A stretch of 64,000 nt of DNA from Lepturacanthus savala. Its lineage: Eukaryota > Chordata > Actinopteri > Scombriformes > Trichiuridae. Below the pieces are notes generated by a model. It was not told the DNA's origin. It did not search any database and worked only from the letters and a program-made list of their open reading frames with translations. The translations under genes were made by a program, and so were the position numbers. The stretch lies in NCBI GenBank assembly GCA_030544235.1, contig CM060466.1, positions 17,603,092 to 17,667,091 of the forward strand. The letters run 5' to 3'. Every line of letters begins with the position of its first letter. Positions within the stretch are counted from its first letter, which is position 1. Below, piece after piece: positions 38,032-49,613 of this stretch.

Positions 38032-38070
<39 letters not shown>

Positions 38071-39082
38071 TAACCCAGTGGTGGTACAATAGTTTGCAAA
38101 GCACTAGTCAAATTGTTGGTGTAATTATGCAATCAGGGTTCAGTATCCTGCTAAAGAAGCTGCCTAACTGTGCATAGTAGGATTGAGTGCATCATAGATT
38201 TATAGATTATTGTAAATTTGGTGGGCTACGTGGTTGGTTCCCACCCAATCACAGCTTAGTTTTCACAAATAATGTGACAAACATGCAGTCACTGGTGATC
38301 AGAAAGGCAGTGGCAAGTACTGACTTCATAGTTCCACCACAATCACATCATCACCACATTATGATGAAACGAGCAACTGTCAACGTCCAATGTTCCTGTT
38401 TGTTCTTTATGCCTTGTGTCTGTAGTTATGTTATATGAGAAATATATTGAGTCTAATTCAGGCTAATAGTTAAAACCAAAACTACACTTTTTTAGGTAGA
38501 AAAATGACATTCTGTCATTTAGGTGAACCTTGCCTTTTTAAGTTGTAAACCTCAAACAGCCCTTTGAAGAAACAAAGTCAGACTGAGATCCTCACTGTCA
38601 ACGTCTAAAACTCCACTGGTCCTCGCAAAGATAGAAATAAAAGTTGAGAAAACACACATTATTGTACAGTAGGATGAAATTCTGCATGTTTAAGGCATTT
38701 CCTCTTTGCAGCATGAGCAGACACTCATACAATCAGACAGAAGTTGTAGAGAAGAATGGCCTGGGGTGGGCCTGTGGGTCAGGTTTATGCTGAGCTGAGC
38801 ATCACGCAGGAATAAACCCAAACCGGGACCAAGTGAGCGAGCAGCTGGAGAACCGGCAGCATTACTCTGGTGTGGGTGTGGCCTCAAGACCTCAGATCCC
38901 AGCTGAGATATTACATTCTTTACTTGAATGAACAGTGTTTATAACCCTGTGTTCAATGTTCCAGCCTGGTTTCTAGAGGCTGCTGAAAGGAAATTTAGGA
39001 AACCACTGACTGGAGTAGATGTAAATGGAGTAAAGTGAGTTTGGGTAAGCCAGTCATTGGCAATGTTAGTTCATCCAAGCAC
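36916..39082. other. Non-coding stretch with a CA microsatellite
   Basis: A CA tract lies at about 38036-38064. No exon or further element recognised. Confidence 0.5.
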
Positions 39083-39345
39083 TAGAGGTGCAATGATTAA
39101 TTGATTAAATGCCAATTATTACATTAATCACCAACTATTTTGATAATCAATTAATCAATTTGAGTCATTTTTGAGAAGGAAATGTCTAGGAAAAGAAAAT
39201 CTGAATATTTTCTGGTTTCTACTGATTGTCTTCCATAATAGTAAACTGATAATGTTTGGATTGCGAACTGATTGCTTGGACAAAAAAAAAAAAAAGGCCA
39301 TTTTAAGATGTATCTTCAACTTTGGGAAACAGTGATCATTTTAAG
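39083..39345. mobile_element. hAT-like MITE, copy 2, 3'-truncated
   Basis: It begins tagaggtgcaatgattaatt and shares caccaactattttgataat and ttccataatagtaaactgat with the copy at 30490-30860, interrupted by an A tract at about 39281-39295. The expected right end (cgttagtggaagccct-like) is not present, so the element is truncated. Confidence 0.6.
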
Positions 39346-40399
39346 AAGCAGCACAGGGTATCTGGTCTTTAGTTTTGATCTGGTAATATATATAAAAAAG
39401 ATTTTTTCTTTCTGTGTTTAATTGCAGTTACAACACATTGGATACACAGAGGTTACATTTCATAGACATATATAGAAATGGCAGCATAAATCAGAATTAC
39501 CTAGTAACCCAATCTATGAATAGTTTGGTGCCAATGGATATAACTATGCATCACACACACACACCTACGTAGCTACATTAAATGCATTCTGTATGCACAA
39601 AACCCCCAAAATGACACACAGGAAGCAGATGCAGACCCAACAGAAGGTGAAATTCAAAAGCTACGATTACATTTATGTTGATGTGAGTTCATGAGATTGT
39701 GCGTGGGGATAGAATGTCCTTGAAAAGGAAACACATGCGTTAAACTGACTCCTACACAACTTGTTTTGGTAGCATTTTGTTAGTCTTTCTAAAGCGTCCC
39801 GTTTTGCCATCCCATGATGCTGCACTTGTCTTGATTTTTATGTTGGCGAAATACACCCAGCTTTCACAGAAAACAATGAATGTCTGAAAGCACTCAGCAG
39901 CAGAACACTTCCTCTCTGGTCTGTTATCCCTGTGGGAGGGTATGTGGTAGACAGCAACAGATGCTGCATACGTTCTAAACAAAAAAAAAAAAAGCTGTAG
40001 CAAAGAGAAGCTGAAATGGAGGAAAGAGTGGGCTGTGTAAAGTGTAAATGAAGGAAAAGTAGGATCTAAAATGAACTGTTAACATTAACAAATGACTTTG
40101 GGAAGGGGATTGTGGCCACTTTATTTTCTGCAAACCAATGCATATAATCCAGAGAGGGACAGTAAGAAAGAAATAGAAATGCATTTTGGTGAAAGGGAAA
40201 TACGGGAGAGAAAAGCAAACCGGAGACTGACAGAAAAATATAATGAACCTAAGACAGACTGAACAGGATATGGAAAGAAGGGGGGATACATGTGTAGATT
40301 CAAAAAGGGCTGAAAGTAAAAAGGGAGAGGAGAAAGGAGCGAGAAATTGGATTTGACGCAACAGTGCGGCGGCTTTTCTTTTTGAAGGTATATACGTCA
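39346..40399. other. Non-coding stretch, purine-rich at its end
   Basis: Positions 39990-40340 are A/G-rich. Minus-strand reading frames there (up to 128 codons) are Phe/Leu/Ser-rich by composition only. No gene recognised. Confidence 0.5.
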
Positions 40400-40760
40400 G
40401 GCTGGCTGCTTGGCAGACTGGAACTTACAGATAGCACTAATAGGCATAATTCTCAGCTTGGTTCACATGGCGCTTCCACAGCTGGCACCTGGCTGGATGA
40501 CTGGGCCGGCCGACTGGCGGGTTTGGTTGGCGGTTTGACCCGCTGTCTGGCTCGCTGCTTAGGCCGCTGTTGATTTGATGTGGTTGGCTGTTGAGCTGGA
40601 TGGCTGTTTTGACCCGCCGACTTGCTGGCTGACAGACCAGCTGGCTGGATGACTGATGACGTATCGTCTGGATGACCGACTCGATGACTGACTGACCGGT
40701 CTGTTGGATTTCTGAATTACTGGCTGACCGCTTGACTGGTTTACTGATGAACTGCTGGGC
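40400..40760. repeat. Degenerate tetranucleotide tract (GACT/CTGG type)
   Basis: The interval is a patchwork of gactggctggatgactg-like words: ggctggctgcttggcagact, gactgggccggccgactggc, ctggctggatgactgatgac, gatgactgactgaccggtct. Period-4 patterning is obvious, but units are heavily substituted. Confidence 0.7.
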
Positions 40761-43162
40761 AAAAGAAATATGTTTGGTGTCATGCGCCTTTATACGTCCC
40801 TACTGTCTGCTCCGTCTCTGCTTCCCGCTGTCCATCTGTCTCTCTGTCTTCTCTTCTTTCTCACTCTGTGGGAACGGTTCACGACCTCGTCTCCTCAGTG
40901 GCTGTCATACATGTTATTCTCCGCTGCTCAGATCCTCAGATCCTTAGATCTGGTTCTAACATTTTAGACAAAGGCTGAAATACAGTCAACACAACATAAA
41001 TGTCACTGCTGTACCAGTGTACACACACAGTCTCTGCTACTTTCTATGTCACACCTATAGCGTTACTTTAACACTGCCCTATTTAATCAGTGTTGTACAC
41101 GTGTTGGCTTTCAACTCCCACCAGAAAGCTTAATGAAGTAATTTCTGTTTTCTGTTAGATTGGGCTGTCAGTCAGGTCTTGAATGGAATGGAAGGATAGA
41201 GTTGACTTAATACGTATAAGAAATCAAGGTAGGACATGAATAAGCAAGTGAAAATGTCAATCTATGTCCCCCTATGAAGGTTGCACATAATTAGAATGCA
41301 GGTAGTGGGTCCATTCTGTTATTCTGGACTTTAGTCCTCAATGCTTTGCATAGAGTAGTTGAAACAATGCCTTCCACAGCTACTGGGTGGAAAAATGGTA
41401 GAATCCAATTATGTAAATACTTGCAAATAATGTAGGATTCTTTAATTATCTGGAAGGTAATTGTGGCTCATAAATATATGTCTAATTTTAAGCTACAGTA
41501 AAAGTTGTGGGTTTCTGAATCACATGAAGTGCAAAGTGTTGGCAAACGGGCCAATGAAAACTGAACTGAAAAATTATAATTTTTTAAAAGTGTACTTCTC
41601 CTTCCTTCCAGTTCATAATTTTCAATAGTCTATTACTTTGACATGGCTGGATACAGACAGGCAAACACACACACAAACACTTTCAATCCTCAATACGTTC
41701 TAGCTTGTTCCAGGCTTGTCTCCAGCTCTTTGTCTCACAGCAATGCACACGCTTCTGTTTCCGTATCATATGTTCACACGCACTGTAAATCAGCTGAGAT
41801 TGCTGCAAAGGCGCCATTCCAAGTTGCCTCGGAAAGCCGGGAATGTCATGCTTCAGAAATAAACAAGCCTGTTTCTATTATAAATGGTTGAAAGGTTTTT
41901 TTTTTAAGTTTTTTTTATTTGTTGTTTTTTTGATGCATTGCTAGTTTATAGACATGGAGGGAAATACATTTAAGTTTTGGATTATTACTTTCTGAGTTCT
42001 GTAAAATCTGGCAATTACAGTGAGCACAAAACCTCCCTCTTCCTTTCACTTTGGGAACTTTCCATTTGCTTCTATGACCTGATATTATTATTGTTGTTTG
42101 TCAGATGCTACAGTTTAATTAAAACCCAGATATCAGGGAAAATAATTAAACACAAAGGTGGGGGGGCTCATTTGGAGAAGAAAGAGAAGGGAATAATAAG
42201 GCTGTCTATTCCTCTGGCTTCTTGTCAAAAATAAAACCAATGGCAAGACTGTGATGAAAGCAGCAAGGAGGGGATGTGATGGCACACAAAAGGTGTCACG
42301 TTGTATTTTGGCGATGAAGCATATTCAATTGTGTTCCTAGATGAAAGGCGGTAGAGATAAGCAGGGTTAAACAATGCAGGCAGGGGTAAAGGGAGGCGCA
42401 GAAAAGTGGAGAAAGGAGTAGACGGATAAAACAAAATACAGAAACGGGTGGAGATCGAGGGAGAGACACGGGAGACTGGCCCAGATGATGAAATAGACTG
42501 GAGTAGTGTGGTCAGGATCATTACAGCGTCATAAATAAAAAAATACCATGCTGATCCTAGCTGTTGTGACAGTAAACAACTAGCTTTCAACTGAGTCTTG
42601 ACTGACTAGTCTTTCATGTTTGTAGAACACAGTGAAGACTAAGTCAGGCGAGCAGCCATGTGTATTGTAAATGTGCACCGCCAACAGGGAAAAACTGCAA
42701 TCCCAAGCACAACGCAGTGTTATTCCGTGGTTCATCTCGAACTGTGGCCGAAGACTTTGTTGGTGCATTCCCTCAAATCCATAATGAAAAAACAAGAACA
42801 TGATGATGTATTGTATCATTATCGTGACACTTAACTAGACTTTGGAGTTGTCTTCAAAGAGTGAGAAGAGGAAGAATACAGACAGGGCATGAAAGAATGA
42901 GAGCCAGGATCAAAGAATAATAATGCTTCTGTGTCAGTGTGAGGATGATCAATGTCTAAATCGCTGTTTGATAAATAATTCACTTTGCTTGCTTCTTTTA
43001 TTCAAGACGTGCCATGAGCCAGTGCTCCCATTCACATACATGCAGTCTACATAGCTGCTGCGATATCTGTGGAATCTTCTTCAGTGGTTAATAAATGAGT
43101 CCTGTATTTATTTGGAAAAAAAATGATGAAAGATGAGAAATTCAAAAACTTTTTAAAATACA
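40761..43162. other. Non-coding stretch, no gene seen
   Basis: No exon, RNA gene or clear element. Positions 42230-42480 are purine-rich, producing a spurious minus-strand frame. Confidence 0.5.
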
Positions 43163-43174
43163 GTTTTAAAAGAA

Positions 43175-43355
43175 GGGGTGACACGGTGCAGGGGTTAGCG
43201 CTGTTGCCCAGGTGTGAGTGAATGGTGTGTGCTCCATGATAGGCTGGCGACCATCTGGGGTGTATCCCTGCCACTTGCCTGTAATGTGCTGGGATTGGCT
43301 CCAGCAGAGCCCTGTGACCCTAATGAAGAATAAGTGGGTATGGAAGATGAGATGA
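43175..43355 (+). mobile_element. SINE, internally deleted, with perfect target duplication
   Basis: The head ggggtgacacggtgcagggg followed by ttagcgctgttgcc jumps straight to the 3' half (aggtgtgagtgaatggtgtg ... gcgaccatctggggtgta ... gaccctaatgaagaataag). It is flanked by gttttaaaagaa at 43163-43174 and 43356-43367, an exact 12-base target-site duplication. Same family as the copies at 18078-19192. Confidence 0.85.
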
Positions 43356-43367
43356 GTTTTAAAAGAA

Positions 43368-44302
43368 TTAATCTGAGCTGTCAAAATGTACATGAACTAG
43401 TTAAACATTAAACATGGTGTAACCAGCTACACCACCATTTCAATGAAAAAATCAAATTTGACAGACATTAATAAAGACACTTATGTACACACAAAGCCTT
43501 TGTGTGATGATTTCAACATTTTTTTTTCAATTAAATACTAATTTTACTAATTATGAAGATTAATAAATATTTTCCTTGGGTCATACCAGTTGACATGTTA
43601 ACATAGTCATGACCATGAACTGTACTATTCAGCCATCCTTATTATTATTCATATATAACCCTACAATTATGGTCTATAAAATGACTTAAAATGTGGAAAC
43701 ATAGACTTTTGACATGTGGAAACATAGACATTTGAATTGAACCAGAAATGCTCCATTACACAGGTTTTATCATATTATATGAGCAATTTTTCCAAAACCA
43801 TTTGGGTTTATTTACATTTCCTTCTAAACTTCTCCAGATCTGGAAATTGCCATTTCAAAATTCCATGATTTGTCCATGTTTATCACGACAGTAGGAACCT
43901 CTATCTGGAAGTTATAGTATCGGTAACAGTGGCTAAGCTGTTAATGCTTCATTATGTTTTAGACAATTATATGACTATACATGTGTATGTCTATGTGTGT
44001 CTAGTTGCCTTGGTAACTCCAAATTTAATCTGTAAATTTAAACAATAACATTTAGTGATGTTGTCAGTGTTACATACATGAAAGTAAACAATTTCTTTAG
44101 AATGTTCATAACTGAGGAGATTTCACATCAAGAACAGGATTTGTTGGATTCACAGCACAAGACTTTGACAGCAAGACATTGATTACAGGAGTTGGATTAT
44201 TTTTACGATTTATGACTTGTTTGAGCAGTTGAATTATCATCAAGATAAATAGCAAGACTTCACGTGGATTTCACCAGTTGGGTTTCCAGCTCACCAACCA
44301 CC
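43368..44302. other. Non-coding stretch upstream of the coiled-coil gene remnant
   Basis: AT-rich; no gene recognised. It would contain any promoter of the gene remnant starting at 44303, but no convincing TATA or other element was singled out. Confidence 0.45.
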
Positions 44303-44332
44303 ATGCCGAGACAACTGAGCAGAGCCCAGATG
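44303..44332 (+). pseudogene. Exon 1 of a coiled-coil gene remnant
   Basis: A short possible first coding exon reading MPRQLSRAQM. The start is in good context (accaccATGc) and is followed directly by a consensus donor (gtaagatg). It joins in phase 0 to an acceptor at 45312/45313 (gtgtgtcag, then gattac), about 980 bases away. The exon is inferred only from this splice logic and the downstream coiled-coil reading frame. No family is recognised, so confidence is modest. Confidence 0.4.
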
Positions 44333-45312
44333 GTAAGATGTTCAAACCTGAACTCAGCACTGCACTTCTACACTGTGTTTTGATCTATTTCATATTGTGT
44401 ATAAACACACTTTTGATCCAATTCGTAACTTATTGTCACACTTCTAGTAAAATTGTAAAGATTTGTCTCTACATTGCTTTACTGTCTTGAAGTTAATGGC
44501 CAGATCCACAAAAGGTCAAATTCCTTCCTTCCAAAACGTCAAATTACTGAATTCTAATAATGTGAATATGGTTATCATTAAACACCATTTTTCAGAAAAC
44601 GTTATTGCAGAACATTCTGTTTAAACTTACTAAATATGACGTGTTTCGAGTTAGAATTTGAATAAGCACATGAAGCATCAACTCTTCATGCACCTGTCCA
44701 GTGTTCTGGACAGGTGCTGAATCTAAAACACCATTAAAACGGTGTTCATGTATATTTTGGCTCCATGAGGCCATGCTACATATTCAAACATAAACAAGTG
44801 CAGTTGCCATGTCATGGTTCATATAATATGAAGATGACTGATGCCATGTTGTAATACTGTGAATAAATATCATAAATTGACACAATCGTTGTATCAGAGT
44901 AGGATAAAATGCACATTTATCTGTTCATTAAGCTCCATCAACCAGCTTCATAGAGTCAGACTGTGAATTTACTGTTAATGCTGAATACTGAGTAATTACA
45001 TTGATAAGCAAATTAAGAAACATTACAGCTAGTGCACAAATAAAAAAAGGTAATAAAGTAAATGTAAGTAAATGTCACTAAATATTCAGCTGAATGCACT
45101 GACCACATACAATAGTTATATATGAGTGTTTTCCAGTTGAACAACATGTGCTAAATGATGCGATTTGTGTGTAGAGTTTTCTACAAATTTGATTTAGAAT
45201 ACTTGAGCAAGCATTTTTTGGTCTGTGTACTTAATGACTGTAAATATACAGGCATCAGATATTGTGCTCTCAAAGGACAGTGTCCTCATGGATTTCTGTA
45301 TTTGTGTGTCAG

Positions 45313-45618
45313 GATTACAACCGAGGAGTCGAGAATATGAGAAAATCGATGGAAATATTGTTGAAGAATATTGAAGAATGAAGAATTTGAAAATGAGAGA
45401 GAGAGCTGGAGAAGTTATGTATTAATCCTGCTGGATGAAAAGAAGAAACTCTCTGAGCAGAACAGTCACTACAAGAAAGAACTCAGTGAGAAGGAACAGA
45501 GCTACCAAGTAGAACTCTCTGACCAAGAACGTCGCGACCAGAATGAACTGAATGTAAAGGAACAACAATACCAGCTAGTCATCCAGCAGCTTGAAAAGGG
45601 GAAAACTTCAAACTTCAG
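45313..45618 (+). pseudogene. Coiled-coil exon, frameshifted
   Basis: After a clean acceptor the exon opens with DYNRGVENMRKSMEILLKNI and reaches a TGA at 45379. From 45371, one frame over, a charged helical sequence continues: ENERESWRSYVLILLDEK, then KKLSEQNSHYKKELSEKE, SYQVELSDQERRDQNELN and VKEQQYQLVIQQLEK. The Glu/Lys/Gln-rich pattern with spaced Leu and Val is a coiled coil. The two frames meet at a small repeat (ttgaagaatattgaagaatg), where a one-base change accounts for the break. The exon ends at a donor (gtttttgt) at 45619. I do not recognise the family. It could be a dead gene, or the frameshift could be a sequence error. Confidence 0.5.
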
Positions 45619-45690
45619 GTTTTTGTCTCAGCTAATCTTTTTCATTCTAACAACTGATTTCAGGTATTTTTTCTGTCTTTCCCCTTTTAG

Positions 45691-45855
45691 GAGAAAAAAA
45701 GAAAAAAACAAAAAGGGATTCTGGAGATGGATTTGCAATCAAAACAAAGTCAGATCTATGAGTAAGAACACCGTTACCAGAACAATCTCTTCAAGAAGAA
45801 GGACGATTCCCAGATTGAAATCAAGCACCTAGAGGAGGAAAACCTCCAATTTGAG
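45691..45855 (+). pseudogene. Coiled-coil gene remnant, duplicated exon with stop
   Basis: After an acceptor (ccccttttag) the phase-0 frame reads EKKRKKQKGILEMDLQSKQ, meets a TAA, then continues EHRYQNNLFKKKDDSQIEI and KHLEEENLQFE to a donor at 45856. In the next frame the first part reads RKKEKNKKGFWRWICN, which parallels KKKKGKKRFWSRRKS in the final exon. The exon therefore starts like the last exon and ends like the coiled-coil exon, as expected from a tandem duplication of the 3' part of the gene. The intron after it repeats the one before it (attctaacaactgatttcag in both). Confidence 0.5.
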
Positions 45856-45954
45856 GTTTGGTGTTTTGGTCAGCTTATCTTTTTTTATTCTAACAACTGA
45901 TTTCAGTTGACCTAAGAGCTTTGAACTGAAAATATGCTGTATTTCCTCTTTCAG

Positions 45955-46032
45955 GGGAAGAAAAAGAAGGGCAAGAAAAGATTCTGGAGTCGCAGAAAAT
46001 CAATGATGCCCTCCACCACCTCATCCCTGTGA
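45955..46032 (+). pseudogene. Coiled-coil gene remnant, last exon, polybasic C-terminus
   Basis: The acceptor atttcctctttcag is followed in phase 0 by GKKKKGKKRFWSRRKSMM, then PSTTSSL and a TGA. The cluster of lysines and arginines with the aromatic pair FW suggests a membrane-binding or nuclear-targeting tail, but this is inference. A poly(A) signal AATAAA lies at 46099-46104, 67 bases after the stop, so the 3' end of a transcription unit is plausible. Confidence 0.45.
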
Positions 46033-46098
46033 CCATCACCCCCTCCCTTTCTCTCTTTTTGTCTTTTATGTTGTATATAGTATTAAGTTAGTTGTTGA

Positions 46099-46104
46099 AA
46101 TAAA
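46099..46104 (+). terminator. Poly(A) signal of the coiled-coil gene remnant
   Basis: A canonical AATAAA sits 67 bases after the last exon's stop codon and is followed by T-rich sequence. It is the only positional evidence for where this transcript would end. Confidence 0.4.
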
Positions 46105-47991
46105 ATTAATTCATGATTTATTCCTTACTCTGTTTTTCTTGATCAAGCTGTCTGGATCATTGTTGGATCATTTCAGCATTTCTGGTTCATCTGATATTTA
46201 AGGCTTCTTTTAAATATTTTATTGTAAAGTAGCTTTGGCTTTAGAATCAATTGTAAACAAAAATAAGAAGAGAAGCCTATCTTTATTTTTTTGTTTGTAT
46301 TAATACTATTGTCAAGATATCTAAGGCTTTTTATGAGTTCATATTTGTAGATGGGCCTTTTATTACAGTAAAGGGGCATTTCAGAAATTGTTTACTTGTT
46401 TAATTTCTCGACAAAATTTCCCAAATACAATATTCTGAACCACTGTATTTTGTTATTGTTATTTACTATTAAATAGAACTAATGTAAAATTATGACAAAA
46501 TGATGCCAAATTAGTTGATAGCATTAGCACCAGTCAATCATCATAATCCACTGATATAACATATTATGTTCTTGGTATATTGCCCTCCATTTATGTATTA
46601 AAAGTTAAGCATAAAATAACCCCCAATAATTTAAAAGAAATAATAATTATTGATACGGATCAATGAAAACCATTTTTTTGTCTTTTTTGTAACATTGTCC
46701 AACCCTACTGTAAATTACTTTTTTATTTGTTGTTTTATTTCACACACGTACAGATGACAAAGGTGCTTAGTCAAAGGCAAATTGATGGGCTGTGGTGGAG
46801 GAATATGAATTGTCCAAATTGTCCATATCAATTTCATGGAACAAAGTTAAGAGCGGACCGAGAGCTGCTCAGGGTGTGGCATGACAGAAATGAGAAGTGA
46901 CTGGGAGACTAACTGAGGTTCAAGGCAGGACCGAGGACAACATGGAAGTAGAGGAGACGAAGACAGCCTATTAGAAACAGGCTAATAACACAGAGATATT
47001 CAAAGTTGACTTCCATTACTCCTGCTGATTGGGTTGTGCCAGTCTTGTAGCAAGCTATAATCTTCTGCCTGAGACAAAAAATACAAGAGATTTTTTTTTT
47101 TTTTTGAGAGAGAGAGAGAGGAAGTACTTAGAAGAGTCCATTACTCAATTGTTCCTGCAATCTATTCCCTGTCATTCATGTTGTGGTTAGATAACTTTTC
47201 TCTGAGAAAGAATCAAAACTTTGGAAACAAATTAAAAGAGTCGAAACTGTGGTGATGAGATACATAATATTTTACGCTGGATTAGAGCCTAATCCATAGT
47301 TAATCCCCTGAGAAAGGTAAATAGCTAAATGTCAGCTAGTATCCTGTTAAAACATGCAAATTACAACAGCCCTCCTCTGTTTTCCACTTATCCCATCTCC
47401 AGGTTTTCACCCCATATAACGCCAGCTATTAAATTTTTGTTTTATTATGTATGTCAATGTTAAAATAAACTGCAAGATTGTGAACCTGGTAAACTATGAC
47501 AATAAACACATTAACAAAAGTGGTATATCTTTCATAGTCCAACATTTCCATTTTTATTGGTGCGTCATATGCTAATGTCTGAACAGAAGAGCGGCAATTC
47601 ATTCTCATACAGGGCTGTTATTTTCATGAAAACTAATACAGCATATAAAAAGCCTACTTTCATTTAAAAAAAAAGTCAATATATGTTTCTTTTGGCTTTA
47701 TTAAGACTTAATGAAATAATAATACCAGTTAATGGATTTATTACTGTGGTGCATTACCTTGAAGGGATTGGATACCATGGTTATTAAATTCATACACCTT
47801 ATGAATCCTTTTTTTACACAGTGCTTTTAGAAATGAGACCTAAACTCAATTAATTCAAAACCATCTGGGGATGTATGAACTGTATTACAATGTTCTGCCT
47901 TCTGTTAATCATTTTCTCATTATCACGATTAATGTTAATATTCTTCTTCCCTCCCTCCCTTTCTATCTCTGTCCTTCCCTGTGTTAAATAG
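46105..47991. other. Non-coding stretch upstream of elfn2
   Basis: No gene recognised. It presumably lies in the 5' intron of elfn2, because 47992 looks like a splice acceptor. The block 46790-47070 is free of obvious repeats and could hold regulatory sequence, but nothing specific is seen. A T tract followed by (GA)n is at 47090-47120. Confidence 0.45.
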
Positions 47992-48305
47992 GCCTGGTGT
48001 CATTCGCTCAGAGGGACGACTTCGCTGGCAGGGGCCATGAGTTGCTGCTGGGTTGAGTGTCTCCAAAGCCTTTTGACGTGGAACACCTAAAATGGGGGCA
48101 GGACTTGGTGCCATGCTGCAAGCTCAGCTCTAATCACCGTGAAGACGCCCTTCCGTTCGCCCTTTGTCTCTAATTAGATTTGGCCTGCTTGCCCCCGACC
48201 TTCTGCCCTTCCTGATTTGAAGCTGCTTCCTCTGCCCTTCTCCCTTCAACTCTTTTATTTTCCTCTATTCTACTGAGGCGACCTCAAACACTCCTATTCC
48301 AAACC
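47992..48305 (+). other. elfn2 5' UTR portion with two upstream ORFs
   Basis: A pyrimidine-rich run (cttccctccctccctttcta ... cctgtgttaaatag) ends in AG at 47990-47991, an apparent acceptor, so an upstream non-coding exon is likely outside the recognised region. Before the main ATG there are two short upstream ORFs in different frames: 48037-48090 (17 codons plus stop) and 48092-48133 (13 codons plus stop). They are nearly adjacent and could lower translation of the main frame. The transcript start is not visible. Confidence 0.55.
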
Positions 48306-48509
48306 ATGGCCAGCAAACTCCGTTTGTCCTGTCTGTCCCCCAGCCCGTTTCTCCCCCTCATGCTCCCTGCACTGTTGCTCCTGCACCTGCCCGGCATGGT
48401 CAAAGGGGACTGTTGGCTGATAGAGGGGGATAAAGGCTATGTTTGGCTGGCTATCTGCAGTCAGAACCAACCTCCATATGAGACCATTCCCCAGCACATC
48501 AACAGCACG
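48306..48509 (+). CDS. elfn2 coding exon 1: signal peptide and LRR N-cap
   Basis: ELFN2 is a neuronal type I membrane protein with leucine-rich repeats and a fibronectin III domain. It acts at synapses, where the family binds group III metabotropic glutamate receptors in trans and, through its tail, protein phosphatase 1 (family name PPP1R29). This exon encodes residues 1-68. A hydrophobic signal peptide (LPLMLPALLLLHLPG) is followed by DCWLIEGDKGYVWLAICSQ and NQPPYETIPQHINST, nearly identical to the N-cap of mammalian ELFN2 as I know it. The start is chosen because it has a strong context (aaaccATGg) and places the signal peptide at the N-terminus. The donor gtcagt follows Thr68 in phase 0. 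Confidence 0.93.
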
Positions 48510-49449
48510 GTCAGTATGAATCTATTCATCAATAAGCCTTTTGCACCAACACGGCCACCTCTATTAAACCATACACCTCCATGCACTCTGAGCTACGATA
48601 GTGTCAGCCTAAGAGCACATGCTATTAATCTTCACCATGACTTTTGCAAAGCTGTAACCCAATGTACATTTCTGTTCTCTTAATTTCATGCATGTTGTTT
48701 ATTGTGTAATTATCATCTGTGGTTGTTGTCGTAAGCAGGGATGCAGCTAAATCTGATATTTGGTAATGCAACTTCCAGCAAGACACAAATAATGTTTTTT
48801 TTTTTTTTATTTTGTTTTATTTTGTTTTTTTAGTTACAGAATAGTCATTATGCCCAATGCTGGTGACAAACAAAAGCAGTAGCAGCAATGGCTAGAATTT
48901 ATTACATGGCTATTAAAACAAAGTTATTGCCAAATATGTTAAAATACTTGCAGTAGATAGTGAATGGATGTTTTTTCTACTCATTGGCTGGTCAGATTCT
49001 CCAGAACTGAACCTTGTGGCCAATACTCTTCAAATAAGATTTTTTTGAGTCACATTTCAGACATCTCTAACATGCTCAGCCAGGGAGCTAATGTGTTGTA
49101 TTCGTGCTAATGACTAATGTAGTGCCTTCTTGTTGTCTACATTTTTAAATATAAGTGCAAAGAATTCCAAGTAGTGTAATTTGCTGCACATAAATGATTA
49201 AATGACTTAAAAGCTTGAAGATAATTTATGACAGCACCCAAAGGTAATGTTAACATGTGACTACAACACGTATTTCAGCTACATATCACAGGAGGGTTGC
49301 TCTGTTGCTTGCAAACAGGCTGCGAGCTGGGAAGTTACTCATTAGATAGCAAATGTCTAATGTTTGTATGTCCATTATAGAGCTTAGGTTATTTTCTATG
49401 GCTGCTAGCAATGCATTACCTGAAATCCATATTTCCTTTTGTCTCTTAG
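48510..49449 (+). other. elfn2 intron 1
   Basis: A 940-base GT-AG intron in phase 0, with donor gtcagtatg and acceptor ttttgtctcttag. Apart from T-rich runs near 48798-48830 nothing notable is seen. Translating past the donor would run about 57 codons before a stop at 48681. Confidence 0.85.
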
Positions 49450-49599
49450 GTACATGACCTACGGCTGAATGAGAACAAACTTAAGGCTGTGCTCTTCAAC
49501 TCTATGTATCGCTTCACAAATCTTACTGACCTCAACCTAACCAAGAACGAGATCAACTACATTGAGGACGGGGCCTTTGCTGGACAGGCCAACCTACAG
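49450..49599 (+). CDS. elfn2 coding exon 2: leucine-rich repeats 1-2
   Basis: Encodes residues 69-118, reading VHDLRLNENKLKAVLFNS, then MYRFTNLTDLNLTKNEINY and IEDGAFAGQANLQ. The two repeats have the LxxLxLxxN pattern, and the sequence matches mammalian ELFN2 closely. Exactly 50 codons, phase 0 at both ends, acceptor tctcttag and donor gtttgcag. The exon is too short to stand out as a reading frame on its own and is recognised only by continuity with exons 1 and 3. It carries an N-glycosylation-type NLT site. The donor is followed after 14 bases by a mobile element. Confidence 0.92.
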
Positions 49600-49613
49600 G
49601 TTTGCAGTCTTCT

